From Lachnospiraceae bacterium (GTDB lineage Bacteria; Bacillota; Clostridia; Lachnospirales; Lachnospiraceae): DNA of 12,538 nt. Each line of letters starts with the position of its first letter. Position 1 is the first letter of the stretch. This document shows positions 1 through 6,554 of the stretch, in pieces. The stretch spans positions 1 through 12,538 of the forward strand of contig JAGCCY010000124.1 of assembly GCA_017651385.1 (NCBI GenBank). Direction: 5' to 3'. Both the position numbers and the translations under genes were made by a program. The notes beneath the pieces are model-generated. The model was given only the letters and a program-made list of their open reading frames with translations. It had not been told where the DNA came from and did not search any database.

Positions 1-729
1 GATGATTTTGTTTTTTCAAATACTGAGGAAAAGTATCGGTTTTGCGGTTTTATCAGCGATATAGACGATTATCTCGATCATCATACGCAGGAATTATTGT
101 TTAAGGCAGGGATCGCACAGGACAGTATCGAAGAACTTGCCGACAAGGTCACAAAGTATGAATTTAAAGCCTTTGACAAGGTGAAAAACGAAGGCGGAAG
201 AGCGTATTGCCAGGATGATTATTTTACCTTTGAGATCATGCGAAAAAGCCAGTATCTTACCTGGAACAGAGAAATGCTCATGCAGTATCTTTACGACTTT
301 GACAGAGAATACAGACTCGGCCATAACTTGATAACCGAGAAATACGGTCGTATGATGATAAGCACGGCACCCGAAGAATACGAAAAGATAAAAGACAACT
401 TCCCTGAAATAACAAAAGAAAAGTCGGATATCATAGAAGCCGTTGTGGCAATGCAGGTAAAAAGACGCGAGGAATTTTCAATAAAATATCCTAAGTTATC
501 GGGCAGGGCCAGAACCGTGCACACCGACGAGGATCTTCCTTATGATACTTCTTACGAGACCTATCTCCGGGGCGAGATAAGCACTTATTCCGACAAGATG
601 CTCGAACTTTATGCAAGATATATCGTGGATCTTGAAAACAAAGGCGTAAATGTAACCGAAGAGATCATGAAAAACAGTGTAAAGATGTACGGATATTCTT
701 CTCTGGAAGATGCGGAAAGAAAAATGTAA
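1..729 (+). CDS. DUF4125-like protein, C-terminal part (5' end outside window)
   Basis: The frame is open from the first base to the TAA at 727-729, so this is the last 242 residues of a longer protein. The TTG at 97 is only an internal codon: the 32 codons before it are open and read as ordinary protein, and no ribosome binding site precedes it. Conserved-looking blocks are VKNEGGRAYCQDDYFTFEIM, then LITEKYGRMM, and PYDTSYETYLRGEISTYSDK near the C-terminus. From memory these match the DUF4125 family of Firmicutes, a soluble, mostly helical domain of unknown function, sometimes fused to an N-terminal region. I see no membrane segment or signal peptide in this part. No function can be assigned. 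The gene converges on the histidine kinase operon, with a hairpin terminator in the 31-base gap. The reading frame is certain; the family name is moderately certain. Confidence 0.7.
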   Translation, partial: DDFVFSNTEEKYRFCGFISDIDDYLDHHTQELLFKAGIAQDSIEELADKVTKYEFKAFDKVKNEGGRAYCQDDYFTFEIMRKSQYLTWNREMLMQYLYDFDREYRLGHNLITEKYGRMMISTAPEEYEKIKDNFPEITKEKSDIIEAVVAMQVKRREEFSIKYPKLSGRARTVHTDEDLPYDTSYETYLRGEISTYSDKMLELYARYIVDLENKGVNVTEEIMKNSVKMYGYSSLEDAERKM

Positions 730-734
730 AGAAC

Positions 735-760
735 AAGGCGGCAGTTAACTGCCGCCTTTA
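735..760. terminator. bidirectional hairpin terminator between convergent genes
   Basis: A perfect 20-base palindrome at 737-756 (GGCGGCAG stem, TTAA centre) is followed on the plus strand by TTTAT and on the minus strand by TTGTTCTT. It lies between the stop codons of two converging genes (727-729 and 761-763), where a shared rho-independent terminator is expected. The U-tracts are short on both sides. Confidence 0.8.
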
Positions 761-2629
761 TCATTTGGGAACCGTAAAGCTTATACAGGTACCTAAGTTT
801 ATGGTGGATTCGACTTCGAGACCCGAATTATATAAGTTTTTAAGTCGTTTATCTATGTTGTATACGCCTATGCTCTTGTTTTCTTTAGGCTGCTCGAACA
901 GCCTTCCCATTGTTTCTTCGTCCATTCCGACACCGTTATCGCTCACATAGAAGGTTACGGAATCGAACGATTCCCTTATACGAAGTGTCACGACTCCGGG
1001 CTTATCGTTCTTTCGGACTCCGTGTTTTATGGCATTTTCGATAAGGGGCTGCAAGGTTAACGGCGGCATATTGACTTTCGGCATCCTTATCGGAAAGTCT
1101 GTATAGAAATTGATGGACGGGAAGCGTTCTTTTTCAATATTTGTGTATGCCGTTGCAAGTTCCATTTCTCTTTGGAGCGGAACGGTCTTATCCATGTTGT
1201 CGATGCTTAAGATAAGACGGCAGTAATCCTTAAGCGACGAGATAAGATTTTTGGCCTTTTCGGGATCGGTAACACAAAGGTCCGCTATCGTATTTAATGT
1301 ATTGTACAAAAAGTGCGGCTTCATCTGGGCATTTAAGAATGCATTTTCGGAAGCCTGCATTGCTTCGAGGGTTTTGTTAAGCTCTTCGGTATAGTAGATC
1401 TCCGAATCCTTCTGTTTGGCGTACCTTCGCGCAAGTACGACCATTTCCACGATCGCAAAGGTCAAAAAGGCGTAGATAAACGTGTATCTTGTACCCATTG
1501 CCATAAATGAACATACAAGTTCCGCTGCGCACGCGGCCACAACCTGAGAGATGCCAAGGCCGAAAAGTTCGTTGTCGGGAAGGTTATCCTGGTTGGCTTT
1601 AAGTAAGATTATCACGCAGTATATAAGCGGAAGGGCGTATACAAAATATGTAAGTTTATCGATAAAAGGAAAGGCCCTCAGCGTCAGCGAATTAAGCAAA
1701 GGTATCAGCTGTGCGAAGCACACCACAAAAGAGGGCACCTTGTCAAAGTATTTGGGGAACATACAATATTCGTGGTATAAAAGAGCCAAAAGGATGAGCG
1801 GGATAGTAAGACTCTTTATTACCGTTCCGAGCTGATACTGAAGGTGCGGGATATAATTCATGATTATGACATCATCCACAAATACCGTCCTCGTCATCAA
1901 GGCAAGCGCCAAAAAGATAAACGAAGGAAGAAGTCTTTCTTTTCGCATGGCCAATAACTGGATAAGGCAGAAAAGTATGGTTATCGACATGGACGAAAAG
2001 ATCACTATGGAAGTGTTAAGTCCTAAATTCCGTATCCCTTCTATACGGTCTTTTGTACCGAAAAGGATCGTATCTTTTGTGGAGCCGGATGAAGATTCCG
2101 GGGTTATTGCATAGATAACTATTTCGTATCTGCCGTCATCGGATTTGGGCAGGTTAATAACAGCCGGAGAAGGATATACGGGATTATCCGACTTAAATGT
2201 AGTGGAATATTTGGTGGTGGTCCTGTTCGAATAGATTATGTATTCGCACAATTCACCGGGGAAAAGCATGGCATATTCGTACTGTGCGGGTAATTCTATG
2301 AAAAACCTCACCGTTGCCACATAATCGTTTCCGATAAGACAATCCCTCTGCCTGATCTCGCTTAAGGATTTTATCGTAAAACTTTCGGACGGGTTGTCTC
2401 CGATAAGCTTCGGAGCAAGTATCCTGTGAGGGATACACTCCATATCACCGCTTAAATAGTAATATTTTGAAGGATTAAAATCCTCGTTTTTGTTACTTTC
2501 GGTTACGGTCGAGAGTTTTAACACCTTGGGCTGAAGGATTATATTTGCTATATAAAGTCCGAAAAACAGAGATATCGGCAAAAGCGAATATATAAGATAT
2601 CGAAGAACAGGTGATTTTATGTGCTTCAT
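761..2629 (-). CDS. LytS/YehU-type sensor histidine kinase with 7TM sensor region
   Basis: This is a 622-residue membrane sensor kinase predicted to phosphorylate the response regulator encoded first in its operon. Residues about 11-32 form a membrane segment, about 33-205 are predicted to lie outside the cell, and seven hydrophobic helices follow between about 206 and 400. This resembles the 7TMR-DISM receptor layout. A linker likely to be coiled-coil leads to the His_kinase (PF06580) motif QMKPHFLYNTLNTI with phospho-acceptor His439. The HATPase domain has an intact N box (LIENAIKHG, Asn532), a G1 box (DNGVGM, Asp564) and a G2-like GVYNIDKRL. Its ATG overlaps the stop codon of the upstream pseudokinase gene by 4 bases (ATGA), implying coupled translation. 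The two C-terminal halves are clearly paralogous (for example MPPLTLQPLIEN against IPPLSIQPLFEN). The ligand is unknown. Confidence 0.9.
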   Translation of the reverse strand: MKHIKSPVLRYLIYSLLPISLFFGLYIANIILQPKVLKLSTVTESNKNEDFNPSKYYYLSGDMECIPHRILAPKLIGDNPSESFTIKSLSEIRQRDCLIGNDYVATVRFFIELPAQYEYAMLFPGELCEYIIYSNRTTTKYSTTFKSDNPVYPSPAVINLPKSDDGRYEIVIYAITPESSSGSTKDTILFGTKDRIEGIRNLGLNTSIVIFSSMSITILFCLIQLLAMRKERLLPSFIFLALALMTRTVFVDDVIIMNYIPHLQYQLGTVIKSLTIPLILLALLYHEYCMFPKYFDKVPSFVVCFAQLIPLLNSLTLRAFPFIDKLTYFVYALPLIYCVIILLKANQDNLPDNELFGLGISQVVAACAAELVCSFMAMGTRYTFIYAFLTFAIVEMVVLARRYAKQKDSEIYYTEELNKTLEAMQASENAFLNAQMKPHFLYNTLNTIADLCVTDPEKAKNLISSLKDYCRLILSIDNMDKTVPLQREMELATAYTNIEKERFPSINFYTDFPIRMPKVNMPPLTLQPLIENAIKHGVRKNDKPGVVTLRIRESFDSVTFYVSDNGVGMDEETMGRLFEQPKENKSIGVYNIDKRLKNLYNSGLEVESTINLGTCISFTVPK

Positions 2630-3921
2630 GCCGTCACCCCCGTTTCATTTACCACAGGTACGGTAAAAGAGACCGAAGTGCCTAGTTCGGGAGCGCTTTT
2701 GATATCAAGTCCCTTTCCGAATAAGGCAATAAGCCGCCTGTTTATGCTGTATAAGCCCACTCTTGCGGTATACGGGAAAGCATCGGGAAGCCCCGCAAGC
2801 TCCTCGGGAGGCATTCCTTTTCCGTTATCGTAGACTTCTACCTTGTAATGCTCCGCTTCCTTATAAACGGAAAGCGTAATACTTTTTTCTTTTCGGCCGT
2901 CCGAAAACGCATATTCGATCGAGTTTTCAAAAAGCGGCTGTATTGAAAGCGGAGGGATATTTATCTCGGGAAGCTCCGCGGGTAATTCGTATTTGAATGT
3001 GATATCGGGATGTCTTTCCCGCTCGATGGTTATAAAAGCTTTTGTAAGTTCCAGTTCATTCGATAACGGAACCGTGCCTTTTAACTGCTGGAAATTGAGA
3101 GTATGCCTTAGAAACTTGGATAAGGCTATTGTAAGCTCTTCTGCGGTAAACGAATCGGTATCGCATTTTTCTTTTATAAGATCCAGTGTCCTGTATAAAA
3201 AATCGGATTTAAGCTGTGTACACTGAAGTGCATTGTCGGAGTGATTGATCTTTTCGATTGCGGCCGAAAGTGAATCGGCAAGTTTTTTGGTGCGGAAAAT
3301 GGACTGCCTGTACTGAAGCGTGAGCATCAAAACGTTAAGCCCCAGATACACTGGGATAACGATCACGCGGAAGCTTATGAATTCCGTATGGCTTATAAAA
3401 AGAATGATCGAAGGGACAAGCGTCGTTAAAAGAAGGGTATGTGAAATAAGACCGTATATATAGGTTTTTGAAACCGTATTGTACATCTTAAAGGAAGCAT
3501 AAAGACCGTATATATAGGCGATGGCACTTACGATAACGGTAAGCACATAGGCATAAGCCGTTAAGTGCCCCGGTAAGAGCATACATACTATCGAAAATGC
3601 GAGAGTAAAGTAATTGAAGATCTTGTAATAGATATTCTTCCCGTCGGAGATCATATTCCCGTTATATAAATTCATCGTCAGGGAAGAAAGATTAAAAGTA
3701 AAAAGAAATAAATTGTCGGTAATACCGAAATTTGCGTTCGGCCGCAGAATGATATACGGAGTAAGAGCGAATTGCTGTATTATACTGAATGCCAGTGTAA
3801 TACAGAGAACGGGAAACCAAAGAGTTTTCTTTAAATTATTATAGAATCTGAACAGGAGCAGATAGTAAAGCCCCGTGAAAATACACGCAGCAACGCAGAA
3901 TGCGCGAAGCAAAGTATGCAT
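2626..3921 (-). CDS. LytS-type histidine kinase homologue lacking the phospho-acceptor His (probable pseudokinase)
   Basis: This 431-residue protein has six or seven hydrophobic helices in residues 1-205, no large extracellular domain, and a cytoplasmic LytS-type kinase core. The H-box position reads QLKSDFLYRTLDLI instead of the family's QxKPHFLYNTL: the His is Asp240 and the preceding Pro is Ser. The ATP-binding half looks intact, with the N-box Asn333 in LFENSIEYAF, Asp365 in DNGKGM, and GLYSINRRL. So ATP may bind, but autophosphorylation on the usual His cannot occur. The start is supported by AGGGGAG about 6 bases before the ATG. It lies 22 bases downstream of the response regulator gene and overlaps the next kinase by 4 bases. 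A role as regulatory partner of that kinase is inferred from the adjacency and the paralogy. Confidence 0.85.
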   Translation of the reverse strand: MHTLLRAFCVAACIFTGLYYLLLFRFYNNLKKTLWFPVLCITLAFSIIQQFALTPYIILRPNANFGITDNLFLFTFNLSSLTMNLYNGNMISDGKNIYYKIFNYFTLAFSIVCMLLPGHLTAYAYVLTVIVSAIAYIYGLYASFKMYNTVSKTYIYGLISHTLLLTTLVPSIILFISHTEFISFRVIVIPVYLGLNVLMLTLQYRQSIFRTKKLADSLSAAIEKINHSDNALQCTQLKSDFLYRTLDLIKEKCDTDSFTAEELTIALSKFLRHTLNFQQLKGTVPLSNELELTKAFITIERERHPDITFKYELPAELPEINIPPLSIQPLFENSIEYAFSDGRKEKSITLSVYKEAEHYKVEVYDNGKGMPPEELAGLPDAFPYTARVGLYSINRRLIALFGKGLDIKSAPELGTSVSFTVPVVNETGVTA

Positions 3922-3943
3922 AACAACTCCCCTGATATAATGA

Positions 3944-5044
3944 TCAGAAATTCTTCATTAAATCTTTAAGTTCTCTTGAGGGCTCCGAACCGTACTCTTC
4001 GTAAAGAAGATTGCAGTATCTGTTGTAATATTCCTTAACTGCCGAAGGCGGAAGCTTAAGAGCCTTCAACTTGATAACTTCTTTGATCGCATTCTCTTCG
4101 TAAAGGTCGATCGAAAGAATGGCTTCATAATTGATAATGGCATTATCGATCTTATCTGCCTCGACACAAAGACTTGCGGCACGATACAAAAGTTCCACAT
4201 AACGGTTCTCCAGCCAGCCTCTCGCATCTTCGGCCCAGTCATAGAAACGGTTTTCAAGATAGGGACCCTTGTAAAGAGCGATAGCGGCCTGCGCTTCGCT
4301 TAACGAAAGTTCACTGATGTTATTGACCTTTTTACGGAACTCTATATAATCGCACTTGATCCTTGAAATATTAACGCTGTAATCGTCATGATCGCGAAGA
4401 AGGATATCAATATAACCGAGATCCGCAAGGGTGTTACGGATATATGTACAGGTTACACGGAAATTATTGGCCGCTTTATCAAGATCGGCATCCGGCCAGA
4501 GACTGTCAAGTATCATATCCTTGGAACGGGAACGTCCTTCGGAATGGATAAGAAAGGCTAAAAGTTCTTCGGCCTTTGATGTACGGAAACGGATATTTTC
4601 GCCTTCTTCGGGTGTTCTTCTTATGGAGAATGAACCAAGACAGCTTACATACAGCATGTCGTCCTTGGGAATACGCTCTTTGGAAAGCTTTTTCTCCATG
4701 ATATCTATCTGAGCTGTGAAATCTTCGCGTGAAAGCGGCTTTAAAAGATAACCGGTCGCATGAGCTCTGAAAGCTTCAAGTGCATACTGGTTGTAGGCGG
4801 TAACAAATACGATCTCGATATAGGGATTATAATCCATTAAAGATTCGGCAAGTTCAAGACCTGTCATACCGGGCATTTCTATATCGAGAAATGCGATATC
4901 CACATGATTGTTCTTTGCATATTCAAGTGCTTCCAAGGGCTTGGTAAAAGTTGAAAGCAATGTAAGGCGACTGTCCTGTGAAATAAGTCTTTCAAATCTG
5001 TTAAGAGCGTTCTGCTCGTCATCTACCGCAATAACCTTGAACAT
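3944..5044 (-). CDS. response regulator: REC domain, winged-helix DNA-binding domain, BTAD (SARP-type)
   Basis: This 366-residue transcriptional regulator is the predicted output of the kinase pair. The receiver domain (1-115) has the acidic pair Asp8/Asp9, the phospho-acceptor Asp54 in FLDIEMPG, Thr82 and Lys102, so all catalytic positions are present. Residues about 130-220 look like an OmpR/SARP-type winged helix (RTSKAEELLAFL, LDSLWPDADLDKAANNFRV). Residues about 230-366 are helical, TPR-like and typical of a bacterial transcriptional activation domain (BTAD). LytS-type kinases more often pair with LytTR regulators, so the SARP-type output is less usual. It is the first gene of the operon. 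The ATG has only a GGGG stretch as ribosome binding site, and a promoter-like sequence lies about 65 bases upstream. The target genes are unknown. Confidence 0.9.
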   Translation of the reverse strand: MFKVIAVDDEQNALNRFERLISQDSRLTLLSTFTKPLEALEYAKNNHVDIAFLDIEMPGMTGLELAESLMDYNPYIEIVFVTAYNQYALEAFRAHATGYLLKPLSREDFTAQIDIMEKKLSKERIPKDDMLYVSCLGSFSIRRTPEEGENIRFRTSKAEELLAFLIHSEGRSRSKDMILDSLWPDADLDKAANNFRVTCTYIRNTLADLGYIDILLRDHDDYSVNISRIKCDYIEFRKKVNNISELSLSEAQAAIALYKGPYLENRFYDWAEDARGWLENRYVELLYRAASLCVEADKIDNAIINYEAILSIDLYEENAIKEVIKLKALKLPPSAVKEYYNRYCNLLYEEYGSEPSRELKDLMKNF

Positions 5045-5109
5045 TATATAATACCCCGTGTGTATTTATTTGCCGACAGGCATACGTTTTTAATAATTTG
5101 CTAATATTA

Positions 5110-5138
5110 ATAATAAACAAAAAACTTCAAACTTACAA
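5110..5138 (-). promoter_or_regulatory. predicted sigma-A promoter of the signalling operon
   Basis: On the minus strand, TTGTAA (5133-5138) and TATTAT (5110-5115) are separated by 17 bases, giving four and five matches of six to TTGACA/TATAAT. It lies about 65 bases before the response regulator start and just outside the repeat region. The surroundings are AT-rich, so chance hexamers are possible. Confidence 0.45.
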
Positions 5139-5165
5139 GGAGTTATGATAAAATTGTTCACAGTG

Positions 5166-5423
5166 TTACTATTCACAGCCCATAAACGATAAGAAAATCA
5201 TTGCATGCTCGCATGCGAAAGATTTTCTTATCGTTTATGGGGACTGCGAAGCAGGAACCGCCCCTCAATGAGCAAAAGTCATCCGCTTCGCGGATTGCCC
5301 GCCACGCAGAACGCGGGAGCGCGGAATCCGCGAAACGGATGAACCGCCCCGTGGTATAGTGGAGCCGCCACTAAGTAGGGCGGGGCGCGTTTGCGAATGT
5401 TCGGGCGGTTCTGTGAATAGTAA
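5166..5423. repeat. 258-bp intergenic element bounded by 13-bp inverted repeats
   Basis: TTACTATTCACAG at 5166-5178 is matched exactly in inverse orientation by CTGTGAATAGTAA at 5411-5423. Between them lie a long hairpin (5179-5241), three small hairpins and the first copy of a direct repeat. No convincing protein is encoded inside. This resembles a non-autonomous, MITE-like or structured-RNA intergenic repeat. The base composition, much richer in G and C than the AT-rich stretch just before it, supports a separate origin. No target-site duplication was identified, and the left arm has a second nearby TTCACAG (5157-5163), so the true boundary is uncertain. Confidence 0.5.
5179..5241. repeat. 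long 21-bp-stem hairpin with inner stem
   Basis: Bases 5179-5199 pair perfectly with 5221-5241 (arms begin CCCATAAACG and end CGTTTATGGG). Inside, after a small asymmetric internal loop, GCATG (5203-5207) pairs with CATGC (5212-5216) around a CTCG loop. No U-tract follows on the plus strand and no gene ends nearby, so it is not a simple terminator. It starts directly after the left 13-bp inverted repeat. Confidence 0.7.
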
Positions 5424-5540
5424 ATAGCCACGCAGAATGCGGGAGCGCGTAATCCGCGAAGCGGATGAGCCGCCATGCTATGCAACATAGCGGGCTGCCA
5501 CGTGATTATGCGGGGCGCTTTTGCGAATGTTCGGGCGGTT
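5301..5540. repeat. two diverged direct repeats of about 110 bp with embedded small hairpins
   Basis: Copy A (5301-5410) and copy B (5427-5540) share about the first 48 bases (starting GCCACGCAGAA) with around five differences, and about the last 32 bases (ending GCGAATGTTCGGGCGGTT) with two. The middles differ: copy B has the stem GCTATG-CAA-CATAGC, while copy A has GTGG/CCAC. A recurring unit is a small hairpin followed by CCGCC. It occurs at 5244-5254, 5326-5340 and 5452-5466, with a variant at 5281-5295. A further GCGGGGCGC occurs near 5543-5551. Nothing here suggests protein coding. Confidence 0.65.
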
Positions 5541-5566
5541 ATGGCGGGGCGCAGAAGAGTTATGTT

Positions 5567-5805
5567 ATGAGAACCATGGAGTTTAAGATGGAAAGGCCCG
5601 GTCAGGTTAAGGCGGGAGATGCCGTTACGATAACCGAGGGAGTCCTTCCGAGTAACTATTATTATATAATCAATCCGGCAGTTGCAATGTCGGGAAACGT
5701 TCCCTTTACAAAAAGGCTTATATCCAGAGAGGGATCGTAAAAGATGTGATCGAAAACGAACGTGGCTATTATGTCACAGTGGAATTTAAGGAGGATGAAC
5801 CATGA
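5567..5805 (+). pseudogene. small conserved-looking protein upstream of ridA, frameshifted
   Basis: The frame from ATG 5567 reads 57 residues rich in conserved-looking sequence ([20 protein letters not shown], then [13 protein letters not shown]) and stops at 5738-5740. The +1 alternative frame continues sensibly from 5734 as [20 protein letters not shown] and ends in a TGA at 5803-5805 that overlaps the ridA ATG by ATGA. One extra G in the GGG run at 5731-5733 would join them into a protein of about 79 residues. The overlap and the ridA ribosome binding site inside the second part argue that the joined frame is the ancestral gene. The start is uncertain: only a weak AGAAGAG precedes 5567, and other ATGs lie at 5576 and 5588. 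No function is recognised. The gene begins right after the repeat region, which may have displaced its native upstream sequence. Confidence 0.6.
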
Positions 5806-6173
5806 AAGTAATTCACACAGATAATGCACCTCAGGCAATAGGACCTTATTCACAGGCCATCGTAACAGGCAATCTTGTGTTTGCATCGGGTCAGATCGCG
5901 ATCGTGCCTTCGACCGGCGCTATAGTTGAAGGCGGTATAGTGGAGCAGACAGAACTTGTGTGCAAGAATATAGGCGAGCTTCTTAAGGCAGCCGGCACAG
6001 GTTATGAAAAGGTCGTAAAGACAAGCTGTTTCCTCGCCGACATGGGTGATTTTGCAACGTTCAACGAGGTTTATGCAAAGTATTTTGTATCAAAGCCCGC
6101 AAGAAGCTGTGTTGCCGTAAAGACATTGCCCAAGAACGTGCTCTGTGAGATAGAAGTTATCGCAGAAGTATAA
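5802..6173 (+). CDS. ridA: RidA family reactive intermediate/imine deaminase
   Basis: The 123-residue length is typical of RidA (YjgF/YER057c/UK114). These trimeric cytosolic enzymes hydrolyse reactive enamines and imines, such as 2-aminoacrylate released by PLP-dependent dehydratases, to keto acids and ammonia. Signature segments are AIGPYSQAIV near the N-terminus, FASGQIAI, and the C-terminal KPARSCVAVKTLPKNVLCEIE. Arg101 and Glu116 sit at the positions of the carboxylate-binding Arg and the catalytic-site Glu of characterised homologues. An AAGGAGG ribosome binding site lies about 9 bases before the ATG, within the restored frame of the broken upstream gene. A strong hairpin terminator follows. 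RidA protects PLP enzymes in many organisms, so its closeness to argD may be convenient, but it is a separate transcription unit. Confidence 0.93.
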   Translation: MKVIHTDNAPQAIGPYSQAIVTGNLVFASGQIAIVPSTGAIVEGGIVEQTELVCKNIGELLKAAGTGYEKVVKTSCFLADMGDFATFNEVYAKYFVSKPARSCVAVKTLPKNVLCEIEVIAEV

Positions 6174-6196
6174 AATACATTTTAAGTTTATGAAAC

Positions 6197-6237
6197 ATAA
6201 AGCGGATCGTCAGTATCGGACGACCCGCTTTTTTCTT
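6197..6237. terminator. rho-independent terminator of ridA
   Basis: AAAGCGGATCGTC pairs with GACGACCCGCTTT (one A/C mismatch) around an eight-base loop. TTTTTTCTTTT follows on the plus strand. It lies 25-55 bases after the ridA stop and abuts the stop codon of the converging DUF1294 gene. The minus-strand tail is weaker (TATGTTTCAT), so it is mainly a plus-strand terminator. Confidence 0.88.
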
Positions 6238-6534
6238 TTACATTATCTCAATATTAAGTCCCGGATAAAAGATGAGGAACAATACCAGAGCGATCTGGAG
6301 TATCAGTATTATCGGCATGCCCCATTTAAAAGCTTTGTGTCTTGTCTTATGGCGGAACACATACATCCCGACGATCGAGCCTAAGCTTCCGAAAATGACC
6401 GCCACAAAGAAAAGGACCGATTCGGGAATGCGCCAGGCGTGTTTTTTGGCTCTGGCCTTGTCCATGCCCATCACAAGAAAACCTATAAGGTTGACTGCGA
6501 CGAGATATGAGATTATCCATGTGATCGTTACCAT
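6238..6534 (-). CDS. DUF1294 family small membrane protein
   Basis: This 98-residue protein has three hydrophobic helices (about 4-22, 38-60 and 72-92). The middle carries the DUF1294 (PF06961) pattern: MGMDKARAKKHAWRIPE, then a Gly-rich FGSLGSIVGM helix and FRHKTRHKAFKWG. The family is integral to the membrane and has no established biochemical role. Its start lies 20 bases after the argG stop on the same strand, so it is probably cotranscribed with argG. A GGGG stretch about 9 bases before the ATG is the only ribosome-binding-like sequence. In many genomes argG is followed by argH; here this gene occupies that place. Family assignment is firm; any link to arginine metabolism is only positional. 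Confidence 0.88.
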   Translation of the reverse strand: MVTITWIISYLVAVNLIGFLVMGMDKARAKKHAWRIPESVLFFVAVIFGSLGSIVGMYVFRHKTRHKAFKWGMPIILILQIALVLFLIFYPGLNIEIM

Positions 6535-6554
6535 ATATTACCCCGAAACCTGTG

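Noticed and set aside
5145..5192. Short plus-strand frame of 15 codons after AAGGAG
   Set aside because: The ribosome-binding-like sequence is only two bases from the ATG, and the frame runs into the inverted repeat and hairpin arm. It looks fortuitous.
5279..5488. Minus-strand 69-residue open frame with a repeated RAPAFCVA segment
   Set aside because: The protein repeat is only the translation of the two direct DNA repeats; there is no ribosome binding site and no protein-like conservation.
5301..5540. CRISPR array
   Set aside because: Only two copies are present, the units are about 110 bases and diverged, there are no regular spacers, and no cas gene lies nearby.
5465..5566. N-terminal extension of the small gene before ridA from ATG 5465
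   Set aside because: This stretch lies within direct-repeat copy B and translates to low-quality sequence; the conserved-looking protein begins near 5567.
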